Source: Neonectria sp. B-13 (taxonomy: Eukaryota; Ascomycota; Sordariomycetes; Hypocreales; Nectriaceae). From it: a stretch of DNA of 64,000 nt. The notes under the pieces were generated by a model that saw only the letters and a list, made by a program, of their open reading frames with translations, searched no databases and had not been told where the DNA came from. Positions 1-10,692 of this stretch are shown here, piece by piece; within the stretch, counting starts at the first letter, position 1; the number at the start of each line of letters is the position of its first letter. Position numbers and translations under genes: made by a program. The DNA is taken from the NCBI GenBank assembly GCA_002682825.1, contig NOKP01000008.1, forward strand, positions 558,001 through 622,000. The letters are read 5' to 3'.

Positions 1-713
1 AGAACACAAAAAGTCGCATTTCCTTAGGTTCTATCAGTTAATCTTAACCCGCTGAAAGACGTAATAGACTTACTTATATCTATTAAAGCTCCCATAGGCT
101 ACTGTCTGGCATTATCTAGGTATAATCTATCAAACGCCTTTATGTACCTTATGAGCTGATTGGACATTGCCATATTTGGGCGAAGCTCCTACTTATTATA
201 GGGCACTTCTCAAGTACCGAGGGCCGAAACGAGAAATCATACACCCACATTTCTTACTGGCTCAGGTTGCGCTCAGGTTAAAGCAGCATTAACTCAGGAT
301 CATGGGCGAGAAGGGAAGTCATAGGCATCTAGATTCGTGGCATAATACTTCTGTTATGGCTTGAATGACTGTACGGATATATCCTTATTTATATGAGAGG
401 GTACCGTATTAAACCTAATTCACACTCACACATATTAACCAAGCACTCTTGACGTGTATTTTCTCCGGGACTTCAGGTAGTTTTATGTTGCGGAAATAAA
501 GCAACAGAAAGCGCTAAGATTGTTCCTCTTCTCTCACCCTGCCATTAATTTGTCTCTCCCTAAACCAACATACGTCGAGGCTACGAAGGCAGTATACTGG
601 GGCCTTCGACTGATATGCCCCGGGAGGAAGACAGAGCTTTCGAGGCGAGGAAATCTAGACCTCAGGCTCAGAATGTGAAAAGGCTTGACTTTGTGCTCAA
701 CGAATTGCTCTCT
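1..713. other. AT-rich intergenic stretch, no gene seen
   Basis: No open frame with convincing coding character was found in the left-hand 700 bases. The sequence is AT-rich, with many TA steps, compared with the coding blocks further right. It could be old repeat DNA, but I recognise no specific element. Confidence 0.5.
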
Positions 714-1511
714 TTACGGCACCTGCGGAGTCAGAATGGCATCATCAACATACAGAGCGAGAGCTGCACAACTGGAGAAGACAACCATTCCCGGCGCAAC
801 ACCCGAGGTAGTAATAGATTCTTGGCTCCATTGGCACGTTGTCTTGACCTGTACCCAGTTGTTTATGGCACTGAGTCCTGGTATATCAACCTGCGTCGAT
901 GTGAAGAAGCCGCCGTTGCTGACTGCGCATGCAATAGATATGGTATCGCATGCCGAAGTCTGGCGCACCCAAACGGAGAAGTCGTACAGCTGGTCTGCAA
1001 CAAGCATCGTCCTGTCGGCAGGGGCATAAATCCCCGCGAGACCTGCACTGCCTGTGTAGGTCTGCAGGCCAGACTTGCTGCCCGAGTGGAACAGGGCAGT
1101 GCTAAGTGATACGGTCCCGCAGACACGGTACTTGACCCAAGGGGTGGTGGTGTCGCCGTCTTCGAAGCCGCCGTTACGAGCCAAGTTGACCAGAGTCGTG
1201 GTGGGCGTCTCGCTTATAGCTGTGGTTGACTCGCTGGTGGTGGAGATCTCGGTCGTGGTTCCAGTAGTACTCTCAGAGGCACTTTCGGAGCTGCTACTCT
1301 CGGCGGTACTGGTCAGAGTGCTCGTGATGAAGGTGGTGCTCTCAATACTGGAGGCTTCAGTCGTAGAAGTCTCCTCCGTCGTAGACGTCTCCGAAGGCGC
1401 CTCAGCTGTCAACGACGACGACGACGACACGTCAGATGAAGTTATACACAACGAAGCCGACACGCTGTGGCTAAGAGCCAGTAGCTGGATGATCAACGCT
1501 GCAGTTCGCAT
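714..1511 (-). CDS. secreted Ser/Thr-rich protein with CBM-like C-terminal domain
   Basis: Single exon, 265 aa. I chose the ATG at 1511 because it begins a good signal peptide (MRTAALIIQLLALSHSVSAS); an upstream in-frame extension to 1664 has no such character. After the signal comes a low-complexity Ser/Thr/Glu linker, about residues 20-105, probably O-glycosylated and containing a run of Ser codons from an ACG/GAC-type trinucleotide tract. The C-terminal half begins LVNLARNGGFEDGD and resembles the beta-sandwich CBM4/9-type carbohydrate-binding fold seen in many fungal secreted proteins (seen: NxGFE motif, aromatic residues, paired cysteines). No catalytic domain is present. It may be a cell-wall or adhesion-related protein. 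The secretion call is strong; binding function is inferred. Confidence 0.7.
   Translation of the reverse strand: MRTAALIIQLLALSHSVSASLCITSSDVSSSSSLTAEAPSETSTTEETSTTEASSIESTTFITSTLTSTAESSSSESASESTTGTTTEISTTSESTTAISETPTTTLVNLARNGGFEDGDTTTPWVKYRVCGTVSLSTALFHSGSKSGLQTYTGSAGLAGIYAPADRTMLVADQLYDFSVWVRQTSACDTISIACAVSNGGFFTSTQVDIPGLSAINNWVQVKTTCQWSQESITTSGVAPGMVVFSSCAALALYVDDAILTPQVP
1412..1428. repeat. ACG trinucleotide microsatellite inside a gene
   Basis: About six tandem ACG units encode a Ser run in the linker of the secreted protein at 714-1511. Such tracts often vary in length between strains. Confidence 0.8.
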
Positions 1512-1935
1512 GCTGGGCGGATTAATTAGCAGGCAAGAGAAACGAAACGAACGTGGGAATTCAACGACACAGAAGCGACAGACTCGTGAATCAGCAAACA
1601 AAGGAATGCACGATGAACAAGCTCCGAAGCAATAGCGCACTGTTAGTGCAAGCCACGGCAACAACTAGCAGAACGGACGGGCACGCCTTGCCGGGGCCTT
1701 AACTTGGGGAACATGCTCCGTTTGTAAGCTAGGGAAACAGTAAGTTATCTGGCCCGATGCGGACCGTCTGCAGCTGGCCATCTCACTTACAACGTGGTCA
1801 GACCATGTTCAATCACGATGGTGGCTTCCATGCCACTTTGTGGAGTGGTCAGCCGGCGTCGTCATTCTTCTGGAAGACACAATAGCCAGTATCATCTAGG
1901 CTCCGTGTTATAGTTACTAGAGCGGAGTTTACAAT
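1512..1935. other. intergenic, no gene seen
   Basis: This is promoter-side sequence of the secreted protein gene plus spacer. I recognise nothing further. Confidence 0.4.
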
Positions 1936-2122
1936 TCAGGGACGTGAAATGAAGCGAGTTGATGCATTGTGTCTATGAAAAACCTTGGATCCCCTGATCT
2001 TGGGCCACCAGCGCCTGAAGTAGACGGCCTCCTCATCAATGTCATTCCCCGGTGGCAAGTAGAAGGCAAAAGAATCTGGTGACTGACAGATGAAATCGGC
2101 TTCCGTTTCGCTTGATCTTCCG

Positions 2123-2525
2123 TCACCAGGTTGGGTATATTGAAATATGTAATCCGGATGGTACTCGCCCAGGCTGGCTCGGCAGAGTTCTGTGGCTTGC
2201 TTGTGGAGCGACAGCGATGAAGTTGCGGCGCGGGATGGTATCGGCTGCTCCGTTTCTGGAGGAGATGGAGGTGTGTCTTTGGCTATGAAGTTCATCCAGG
2301 GCTGCATCCTCCACTAATAATGTACGGTTTAGTCCAAGCCGCTGCGACATGGCCTTGACCCATGCTGGGAGTCGGAGACGTGGAGTATTGTGAGAGCAAC
2401 TTACGTGAACGCCTCGGCACTTCAGACCTGGAGTTTCTCCAGAGTCGCCATAAGATCAGAGCAGCCGCAGGGACGTTTATGAGTACCCCAATGATGGACA
2501 CGATAGCCTCTTTCGACAAAGCCAT
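2123..2525 (-). CDS. possible small single-pass membrane protein, two exons
   Basis: The ATG at 2525 begins MALSKEAIVSIIGVL followed by a hydrophobic stretch ending ILWRLWRNSR, a plausible N-terminal membrane anchor with a basic flank. A perfect GTAAGT donor follows at 2404. The best-supported acceptor is TTATTAG ending at 2314, preceded by a CTAA-type branch point; joining 2525-2405 to 2313-2123 gives about 103 aa. A second open frame on the same strand (1936-2307) also looks protein-like but cannot be joined in phase with this donor. Either a further intron was missed or the gene is decayed. The family is not recognised and the downstream part is uncertain. Confidence 0.33.
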
Positions 2526-3263
2526 GGTTGTTGAAGATGGAGTCTTGATAATGAAGATGTTGGGGCAATGACCGCTCCTATATGTGTCTAGACTTTGCGA
2601 ATTTTGGCAATATGCGAGAACAAGGCACTGCCACTGAATTAGAAGCGGTCGTCAACGGCTGACAAGGCGTGCAACAATCATCGGCGGTGCAAGCCAGTAG
2701 ATTGCAAATTATGGTCACCGCCAATCAGCAAAATCTCAGCACCTCCACAAGTCTACGGTGACCTTGCGTGGCACAAGAACCCTGACGTGGCACCAAGAAA
2801 GCGAATTTTGGCAAGGACCAGTTACCGCCATGCCAATATAGCGGTTATGCACAGTTGCGGAGCTTCAGAGTTGCGAAGTTTGGACAAGGCCAATCAAGAA
2901 CATTCTCGGCCTAGAAGTCAAGCTGGGCTTGTCTCACGCTGTGACGTTGCTGAGGCTGATTGGACTTTTACCACACCAACTCAACCTGTGGCGGTGTCTC
3001 AGCTGCAACCCACGGTCCTTGCATAGCGAATTTTGGTCAGTCTCATTCTGCACATTAACTTATCAGGCTGTGCTTTTTGGCCTCAGGCCTTCAGGCCGGT
3101 CAATAGATAAAGAGCCCGATCCCGTCAATTGTCCACGACGCAAAAGGGTCAACTACAATCGAATCAGCCCTCTTCACTCTTCGTTGCTTCCTCATTACTT
3201 CGCTCTTACTACACGCACTGCACTTTCGGACGTTGTGACTACTTGCTGCTTGAGCTGCTCACC
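2526..3263. other. intergenic with a dispersed 11-bp direct repeat
   Basis: No gene is seen. The word GCGAATTTTGG occurs three times (2597, 2801 and 3026), the first two extended to GCGAATTTTGGCAA. The sequence between copies is not obviously duplicated. Confidence 0.5.
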
Positions 3264-6200
3264 ATGTCGCGAGCGCCGAGAGTTCCCGCTGTGGAGTGGA
3301 ATGCGCACAAAGAGCACATACGGTCTTTGTACATTGACCAACACAAAACCCTGGAGGAACTGATTGATTGCATGGAAGAAAATCATGGATTCCATCCCAC
3401 GTAAGTCACTGGTGTGAGCTTTGTCGATGAAGCGCTCAATACTTCTTCACAGCCTCCTTGGTATCGGATGCTGACATATTCATCTCTTAGGAAGGCGCAA
3501 TACATCCGCAAGTTGGACAGCTGGAACATGCGAAAGAACCTTACAAAGGACGAGTGGAAAAAAGCCAGTGCTTTGGTCCGAAAGCGAAAAGCAGCAACAG
3601 ACAAAGAAACCGAGCTTCTGATCGGTGGACGAGTCATTGCGGGGAAGAAGTTGAAAAAGGAGATGGGCAGATACGCCTACCTTCAGACCTTTCTTCGAGC
3701 GCCCTCGGGTAAGCCAACCACAGCATGGAAGACTCGTTGATCATGAGCTAACCTTCTCCTAGCTGAGTTCGAGACTGGTCTCGACGGCATCATTGCTCGC
3801 ACCCCACCCTCGGCTCCAGGTCCTTTCGTCCTGTGTAATAGCCTGCCTTGGTTTCAGTTTCAGGACTACTTGACGGAATTAGGTATTTATTCAAACCACG
3901 CTATCCAGCACTCCAGCCTGACGGTATGCAGCGTGCTCCAGTCCACCGATTTTGGACCTCAACTGGACGTCTCCTTCTGGACCCATCATTTCGTCTCGTA
4001 CTAAACATATCCTTGGGCTGGCTAAACGATTTCTTGGAAACGCCTCGTCGGAATCTCTCGTTGACCCAGATGATTCGCATGATCTAGCCAAGATGTTGGA
4101 AGACATGGTACCCAAAAGAGAAAACAGCAACCCCGACCTTCATATTCAAAAGCTCTCTCAGTCACAACCATTGGTCCAGGTCATTCAATGGACGATCTAT
4201 CTCTCCTCGAATGGTCTTCTTACCAAGGAAAAGACCGATGACCTTTTGCGATGGGTCCTCGAAACTGGAAACATGCCAGCCATGGACAAGGTTCTCGAAT
4301 CAAAGGGACCCACTGCCCGAACCTTTGCCTCGAATATTTTCCTCAGCGCCATCAGGATCGAGAATGCAGATGTTGTCCGAAAACTTCTCGAGCAAGGGAT
4401 CAGTCCCAACACCGCAGATTCTTCCTTCTCTATGTTAACTGCCCTCCAGATTGCCGTGGAGCGGGGAAATGTGCAGATAACTCAGCTGCTTCTAGACCGA
4501 GGAGTTGATGTTCACTACTTACTCTCGGGAGTGGCCAGCAATCCTTTACCCCTGGAACTTGCCATTGAAAGCGGCGACGTCAACCTCGTGGAGATGCTGA
4601 TCAAGGCGGGGGCCAATCCGAACGAATGGGGCACCGACGGTCCCCCACTCTTGCAAACAATATATGAGCAGAATCTCGAACTTGCCAAGCTACTGATAGC
4701 TGCTGGTGCAGACGTCAACGAACTAGGAATGCACGAAGGTTCCGCTCTCCAACACGCGACTAGCCTAAACAACATAGAAATAGTTGAAACTTTAATTGCT
4801 GCTGGAGCGGATGTCAATGTCCCTCTCGGAGATCAATATACAGAAGATCTAGAAGATTGCCTGGAACCAGAGGGTTCACTGGAACACTCGGTTTACAGTA
4901 CTCCGATTCAAATTGCGACTTCGAATGGGAACAAGAAAATGGTTGGGATCTTGCTCGGCGCCGGTGCATGTCCCAGCAAAGTCTTGCTTTCAAATTCGAT
5001 ACTGGAAGGCCCACTTGCAAGACTACGGGAGGGTGGGTTAGAACCGACTGGCCTTGGAACACCGCTCCGACAATCAGTGCTACAGAACGATCCCGACATG
5101 ACTCAACTTCTTTTGGATGCTGGTGCCAATCCCAACGCCGTTGATTTTACTGGCTCAACTGCATTGCAGTCCACACCTCCAGGAAATCAATGGGATAAAG
5201 CCAAAAGCTTGATGATTACACGGTTACTCCTCAGTAAAGGGGCAGACGTGAATGCCCCGGCTGGTTGGACCTGTCACGGGATGACTGCTCTTCAAGCAGC
5301 CGCCAGAAAGGGAGACATGGCTCTAGTCAGCCTCTTTCTGAATTGGGGCGCCGATCCAAATGCCCCTCTTTGTGAGAGAGGGGGCCGAACAGCGTTACAA
5401 GCAGGTGCCGAGTCTGGGAACTTGGACTTGGTTCTACTGCTTATTGCTCATGGTGCATCTATCCACGCTGATGCTGCTGAGCTTAGAGGGCTGACCTGTC
5501 TCCAAGCTGCAGCCTTGTCAGGGAACTTGGAACTGGTCAACATGCTGCTTCAGCTGGGAGCTGAGGTCAACGCCCCAGCACGGGCAAATTCTGGACGAAC
5601 CGCGCTTCAAGCTGCTATCGAGAGTGGCGACCGAGGAGTCGTTCAAAGACTACTTGATGCTGGGGCAGACGTCAATCAGATCGGAGACGAGTGTACAGCA
5701 CTAGGTACAGCCATTGAGTCAAGGAATTGCAACCTCTTCGACTTGTTGATGGCGAACGGTGCCGACCCTGACCCTCCAATGGTTCAACAAACACCGCTAG
5801 GAGTCGCACTGTATCATGGGTCAACCCGCGATGTCAAATTGCTTTTGAGCGCCGGAGCCGACTGCAACCGAACGTCTCTCCACAGATCGAGGTTTGGCGT
5901 AGGGGATCGCAATGAATTATGTGCTCAAACTCCGCTCCTGCTTGCGGTGCTCGAGCAACGTTTGGAAGAGGTCGGGATGTTACTCGATGCAGGGGCCGAT
6001 CCAAACCTTGCCATCCCTGGCGATGGAAGAAATCTTCTTCATTGCTCGTTAGTGAAAACCAGGTTGGATGACGGAATCACTGAATTGTTGATCCATCGGG
6101 GTGCGGACACCACTTCGGGTACAGATGGGGTCTATCCAGTCTATTTGGCTATTGCACACAGTAAGGATGAATCGGAAGCGAAAGTGGTGATGCAGCTGCT

Positions 6201-6753
6201 CATCAGCGGTGGGGCCGATGTGAATGCCCCTGCGCCAACCATGAGTTTCCCGAAACAAAATATGACAGCACTTCAGCTGGCGGTTTCCAAGCGCTATCAT
6301 GGCCTGGTAAAGACATTGCTCGGCGCTGAGGCAGATACCAATGCTCCAGCACACCCAGCGAGGGGTAGAACAGCCTTACAAGCTGCAGCCGAGAACAGTG
6401 ATCTTCATCTCGTACATGAGCTCATATCACGCGGCGCCAATGTCAACGCTCCGGCAGCTCGCGCGTGGGGTGCAACAGCGCTTCAGTTTGCAGCTATGAC
6501 GGGACACATCAACATGGCAATCTTGCTTCTTGAAAACGGGGCCGACGTCAATGCTGAACCGGCAGCCGTTAAGGGACGGACAGCGCTTGAAGGGGCCGCG
6601 GAACATGGTCGTCTTGATATGGTCCACCTCTTGCTAGAAAACGATCAGCATATGGATTCTATAGAGAGCCGGTGCCAGGAGGCGGCAGACTTTGCGGATG
6701 GCAATGGCCATTTCATCATCGCCGAGCTTCTTCGAGAATGGAAGAGATCATGA
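3264..6753 (+). CDS. Clr5-domain ankyrin-repeat protein
   Basis: Four exons: 3264-3400, 3491-3708, 3763-3882 and 3932-6753, giving 1,098 aa. The first exon and the start of the second encode a Clr5 domain (VEWNAHKEHIRSLYIDQHKT onwards, then an Arg/Lys/Trp-rich segment), a short N-terminal module common in fungal proteins and named after fission-yeast Clr5. From about residue 220 the protein is almost wholly ankyrin repeats, roughly twenty, with the usual GADVN and ALQAAAxxGxLxLVxLLL signatures. Some repeats carry a long DVNAP-xxxx-GRTALQ linker, suggesting recent internal duplication. All three intron junctions keep phase; the last intron is only 49 nt. Likely role: intracellular recognition or scaffold protein, DNA-associated if Clr5 binds chromatin. 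Function is inferred from domains only. Confidence 0.82.
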
Positions 6754-7324
6754 AGGGGCGGCATCGTAGTGCTGTGAAGGGAGAAATCAAGATCACCTAG
6801 TTTGACAGGACAATGCAATCTTTGAATAGATAACGATCTTAGGGCTTTGACACTTGACCCTTGACTACCATTAGTATCCACGACAGCCGATGAATTTGAC
6901 ATGCCAACATGCCGAAACCTGAAAACCCGAGACCAAAGCCTGCAAAGTGTCCCGTCTGGTTCATATGCACTCAAATTTCATGTGAATGGCCTTGCTGCAC
7001 AACATAATTCCGATGCCATTGGTTAAATGGGATTCACTTTGGCCAGTTGATCTCAGCCTAGAAATTGAATCTCGATCTTAACGAGGCTGCATAGAATGGA
7101 ATCATCCTGACAGTTGTGCACGGCGTGAACACACCGCCAGACTGCATAAGATATCAACGCGTTAATTTGGCTGTAGTTTGCCTGCGCTTCTGCCTGGTCG
7201 ACTCCACTTGTGGGACCTCGGCTTCCACACTTAAAACTGCAACCTTTCCCATCTTCGTGTTCATCTGTTTGCAAAAGCAGCATTGCCCAAATCAGTTCTT
7301 TAATCCTTCAAACCTCTATTAACC
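6754..7324. other. intergenic between ankyrin and F-box genes
   Basis: This holds the 3' flank of the ankyrin gene and the promoter of the F-box gene. No other feature was recognised. Confidence 0.4.
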
Positions 7325-8767
7325 ATGGAGCTCAACGATTTGCCCGAAGAGCTACTGGATCACATCATTCACTGTTTCTACCGACCAGAAAAACCTAAGG
7401 GTAACAAGCAAAACAAGCCAGATGATCTTCTCAATGCACGCCTTGTATGCCGCAAGTGGAACGCCCTAGCAATCAAGTTTGCCTTCCGCACCGTTACTCT
7501 CATTCCGCGGAAGCGGGGTTTCGAGGAATGGCATAAGATGCTGGATTCCGAGACGATCAGGGCGGTCGCACGGCGTGTCGTCATTCATAGCTCACCCGCA
7601 GACTCTATGGATGAACAGTTTGAGAAGCAGTGGGACAAAAACGAGTACCCTGAGTTCACGGATGCCATATCTCGGATCGAAAGTCTTGCTCTGATTGATG
7701 AGATATGCTTGCGCTTCACATCCGAATGTCATGGGGTAAAGAACGACAATTCTTGGCACTACGAAAAGTATGAGGGCATCTCAGACCGGGTAAACACCTT
7801 GGAGGCTGTGTTTAAAGCCATCAAGGATCGTGCTAGCAAGCCTAATCAGAGCATAATTCGCTCTTTGACAATCGACAACTTGCAGAACTTCCCACTGCCA
7901 GATTTCACTTCGTCAGAGCTCTTCAAGTCGGTAACCAGGGGCCTCAATCAACTTCACCTTCATGTCACCCAAGAATGCAATTATGCCCCAGACTGGGATA
8001 TCTACCTGGTGGAACTTGTGCAATTCGAGCCCTACATGCATAAACACTGGCTTTCTCCCCTGGCCGACCAGCTCACGTCCCTATCACTCTATTTCGACGA
8101 GTGCTGGGGTACGATGCCGGGAACCTTCAACGGCGATGGCCTCGTCTTTCCACAGCTCAAGACGCTTAACCTCGGATCTTACGCTATCTCGCATGACGAT
8201 CATATGGACTGGGTTTTAGCTCAGCCTTCACTCAACTCTCTGCGATTGGACAACTGCTTCATTGTTTCGTACATACGCACCAAGTGGGACAGTGTGGTGG
8301 AATGGAACACACCGACCAAGGATTGGGAAAAGTTCCCAATGGGAGCCTTTGCATTCAGCTTTGCAAATGACGCAGTCTATCGCTATCCAGGAACGTGGGA
8401 GTCCGTTTTCGACAAGATCCGTACCCGGCTTCCTAATCTCATCGACTTCCAATTCCACGTGCACAAATGGAAAGGAGCAGTCGGCTTTGATGATCCAAGC
8501 CCGCTGTCGACAGAGTTATCTCCGCTTCGATACATCGTCTTCGACTTCGGGCTTTGCCCTAGTCGCTGGATCAAGGCGAAAGACAACCATGGCAATCTGG
8601 TATTTGGTAACAACGACCCAAGCATCTTCGATGATTCCACTCCAGAACTTCCGTCAGGTGCACGATATGTGCGAACATTGAAGCTGAATCGTAGCAAAGA
8701 GACGGCAGGGGGAGATGAGCGGGCTTTGGAAGCATTGTCTAAAGCGACACTGCAGCGTCGGTGGTAG
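7325..8767 (+). CDS. F-box domain protein
   Basis: Single exon, 480 aa. The N-terminus MELNDLPEELLDHIIHCF followed by LLNARLVCRKWNALAIKFAF is a classic F-box (residues about 3-55), the Skp1-binding motif of SCF ubiquitin-ligase substrate adaptors. The remainder is a divergent leucine-containing region, with repeated LTSLSLYFDECWG and LKTLNLGSYAIS-type segments suggestive of weak leucine-rich repeats. No WD40 or Kelch repeats are visible. Orphan F-box genes of this layout are highly expanded in filamentous fungi. The substrate is unknown. The start is the first ATG and sits directly on the F-box, so the call is firm. Confidence 0.85.
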   Translation: MELNDLPEELLDHIIHCFYRPEKPKGNKQNKPDDLLNARLVCRKWNALAIKFAFRTVTLIPRKRGFEEWHKMLDSETIRAVARRVVIHSSPADSMDEQFEKQWDKNEYPEFTDAISRIESLALIDEICLRFTSECHGVKNDNSWHYEKYEGISDRVNTLEAVFKAIKDRASKPNQSIIRSLTIDNLQNFPLPDFTSSELFKSVTRGLNQLHLHVTQECNYAPDWDIYLVELVQFEPYMHKHWLSPLADQLTSLSLYFDECWGTMPGTFNGDGLVFPQLKTLNLGSYAISHDDHMDWVLAQPSLNSLRLDNCFIVSYIRTKWDSVVEWNTPTKDWEKFPMGAFAFSFANDAVYRYPGTWESVFDKIRTRLPNLIDFQFHVHKWKGAVGFDDPSPLSTELSPLRYIVFDFGLCPSRWIKAKDNHGNLVFGNNDPSIFDDSTPELPSGARYVRTLKLNRSKETAGGDERALEALSKATLQRRW

Positions 8768-9350
8768 ATAGAGGTTATCTACAACGCAAACGATGAATCT
8801 TGTTTGCCTCGCATCATCGGTTGGGTGCTTAGTTGTACTCATCAAATTGCACATTATTTCGTCCGTTTTTACGCATAGCCGTAGCGACGTTAATCATTTC
8901 TTGACGGGAGTAGACAGACGGCCACCGATCCGTCGATAGTGGAATCGTGGAAGTCGAGTCCGTCTCAAAGGTCGGCCCATAACGGCTCGTTGTTGTTGGC
9001 CCCGCCTAGGAACTGATTTGTTGGCATCAATGTACCGCTACGCCAAAACCAAAGCACACTCTACTCGTGGGTAGGTCATTGGCGTACTATTGATCGTGGG
9101 ATTCTCACTAGCAGTTGGTCGTGTTGGTGGTAAATGCTTCGGAAGCTGACGTAAGTTTCCCTGCCTATTGAGTGCGGGACACGTTGAGCGGCACATTGAG
9201 ATCATCAACCTTCAACCTCCAACAACATTCTTCCAAAACCCGCCGCTGTGGCATGCCATCGGGCGATCTCGGTCGGACAATCTTTGGTGGAAAGAATGAC
9301 GACAACGTGCATCGCAATCTCAAGGAAGGAAACTGCCCTTTGAGCCCGAC
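8768..9350. other. intergenic, promoter of the AflR-like gene
   Basis: No coding signal was found. It contains the 5' flank of the regulator that starts at 9351. Confidence 0.4.
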
Positions 9351-10467
9351 ATGTCTCCGTCACAAATCTCCCTGCTACCGTTCAAACTCCGGTCCAGTTG
9401 CGACGCTTGCGGACAGGCAAAGGTGCGCGACTGAACTCGTAGTGAAGAGAGCGATTGACTAACCTAGCAGCTCCAAGATCAAATGTGATCGTGGCCAGCC
9501 CGCCTGCGCGCATTGCCTTGCTCAAGGCGTGGGTTGCGTGTACGGAGTGTCCCGGAAAGCCGGAAAACCTCGACGGAGGCGGCCCGCCGGTCCGGAGCAG
9601 CTCCCGCCGCGTCCCGCTGAGCCCGAGACAACCGGCGCTCACGACGACATGGACATGATGCTCGCCCTCGGCACGGAAGGCGTCATGGCCATCGATTCTC
9701 CCTTCTCTACTTCCGACGCGGCCTTCCAATCCTGGTTCCCGTTGGACAACTTCGGTAGCCTAGGCGCGCCGGATCCCTTCTCGCAGAGCGACTCGCCACT
9801 CACGCCGGTTGAAAGCTTGACAACCATCGGACAATCATACTGCACCCAGAAGTCCAAGGAAATCATGCGTCGGCTGTATTGCGCCAATCCTTCCTCTCTC
9901 ATCTCCGACGGCGTGCCGGCGCGCACATTAGATTTGGACTCCGTCCTGACGCGCAACCACGACGTCGTCGGGCGCCTGGGCCTTCTCCTCAAGTGCCCAT
10001 GCGCGCGCTCCCCACACAATGCTATGCTATACGCTTCCATCGTGTCGCGCGTGCTGCTATGGTATCAGCAAGCGGCGCAGAACGCAGCACAAGACAGCGA
10101 GGCAGTGCCATCATTGTTGAGCAGTGCAACGCTTAAGTCGGTGCTTCCGACGCCCGTCACGGTCGGGACCTTTCAGAGCGATGATGGAAACTTACAAACC
10201 GCCTTAACAAACTGTCTTATTCTTGGCGAGCTGAAGAAGGTGGGCGACTTGATTGACTCATTTATCTCAGTCGGCACAGGCACAAGTACGAAAGATTTGC
10301 AAACCACGGAGGATGTTTGCTCTGCTGCTGGGGAATCAAGTGCCAACGTGGCGGATGCGAGCTTGTTTGCGAGTCTTGGTGCCTGGCTTCAGACTGAGCA
10401 TAGACGCATTGTGAGGACGGCAAGGTCAGGTTTATCGGTGCTGGATGAGGACAAGGAGGAGAACTGA
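9351..10467 (+). CDS. AflR-like Zn2Cys6 transcription factor
   Basis: Two exons: 9351-9422 and 9478-10467, 353 aa. The junction is fixed by the zinc cluster, because only this acceptor restores the C-x2-C-x6-C spacing (CDACGQAKIKCDRGQPACAH). A basic linker follows (SRKAGKPRRRRP). Near the C-terminus, KCPCARSPHNAMLYASIVSR followed by LLWYQQAA matches the aflatoxin-regulator (AflR) C-terminal domain. In this family the protein usually controls an adjacent secondary-metabolite cluster from the nucleus. Here the only linked candidate target is the 14-TM efflux pump ending 225 bp downstream on the opposite strand; no polyketide synthase or other core enzyme lies nearby. Family assignment is strong; the regulon is unknown. 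Confidence 0.85.
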
Positions 10468-10692
10468 GATATCAGTGGATAATTATAGGTACTTCTATCA
10501 CGGTGATGGCGAGCAAGACATGGTGGCTGATCAGAGTATCTATTGAGGAGAGTCTATGGAATGGGCAGCTCAAGCCCTTCATATCTAAGAAAGGTATTCC
10601 TATATCGTACAAACAGCCTTGGTTTCTAATAGTTCACCGCCCTGCAGCAACTATGGTCACAATTGATGACCGCTGTATCGTCAAGATGGGTT

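Noticed and set aside
1936..2307. A 123-codon minus-strand frame as an independent gene
   Set aside because: Its start lies within a likely intron of the gene beginning at 2525, and it cannot be joined in phase to the conserved-looking first exon. Kept only as a doubt on that gene model.
2597..3036. Transposon with terminal repeats around the GCGAATTTTGG copies
   Set aside because: All copies are direct, no terminal inverted repeats, target duplications or transposase remnants were found.
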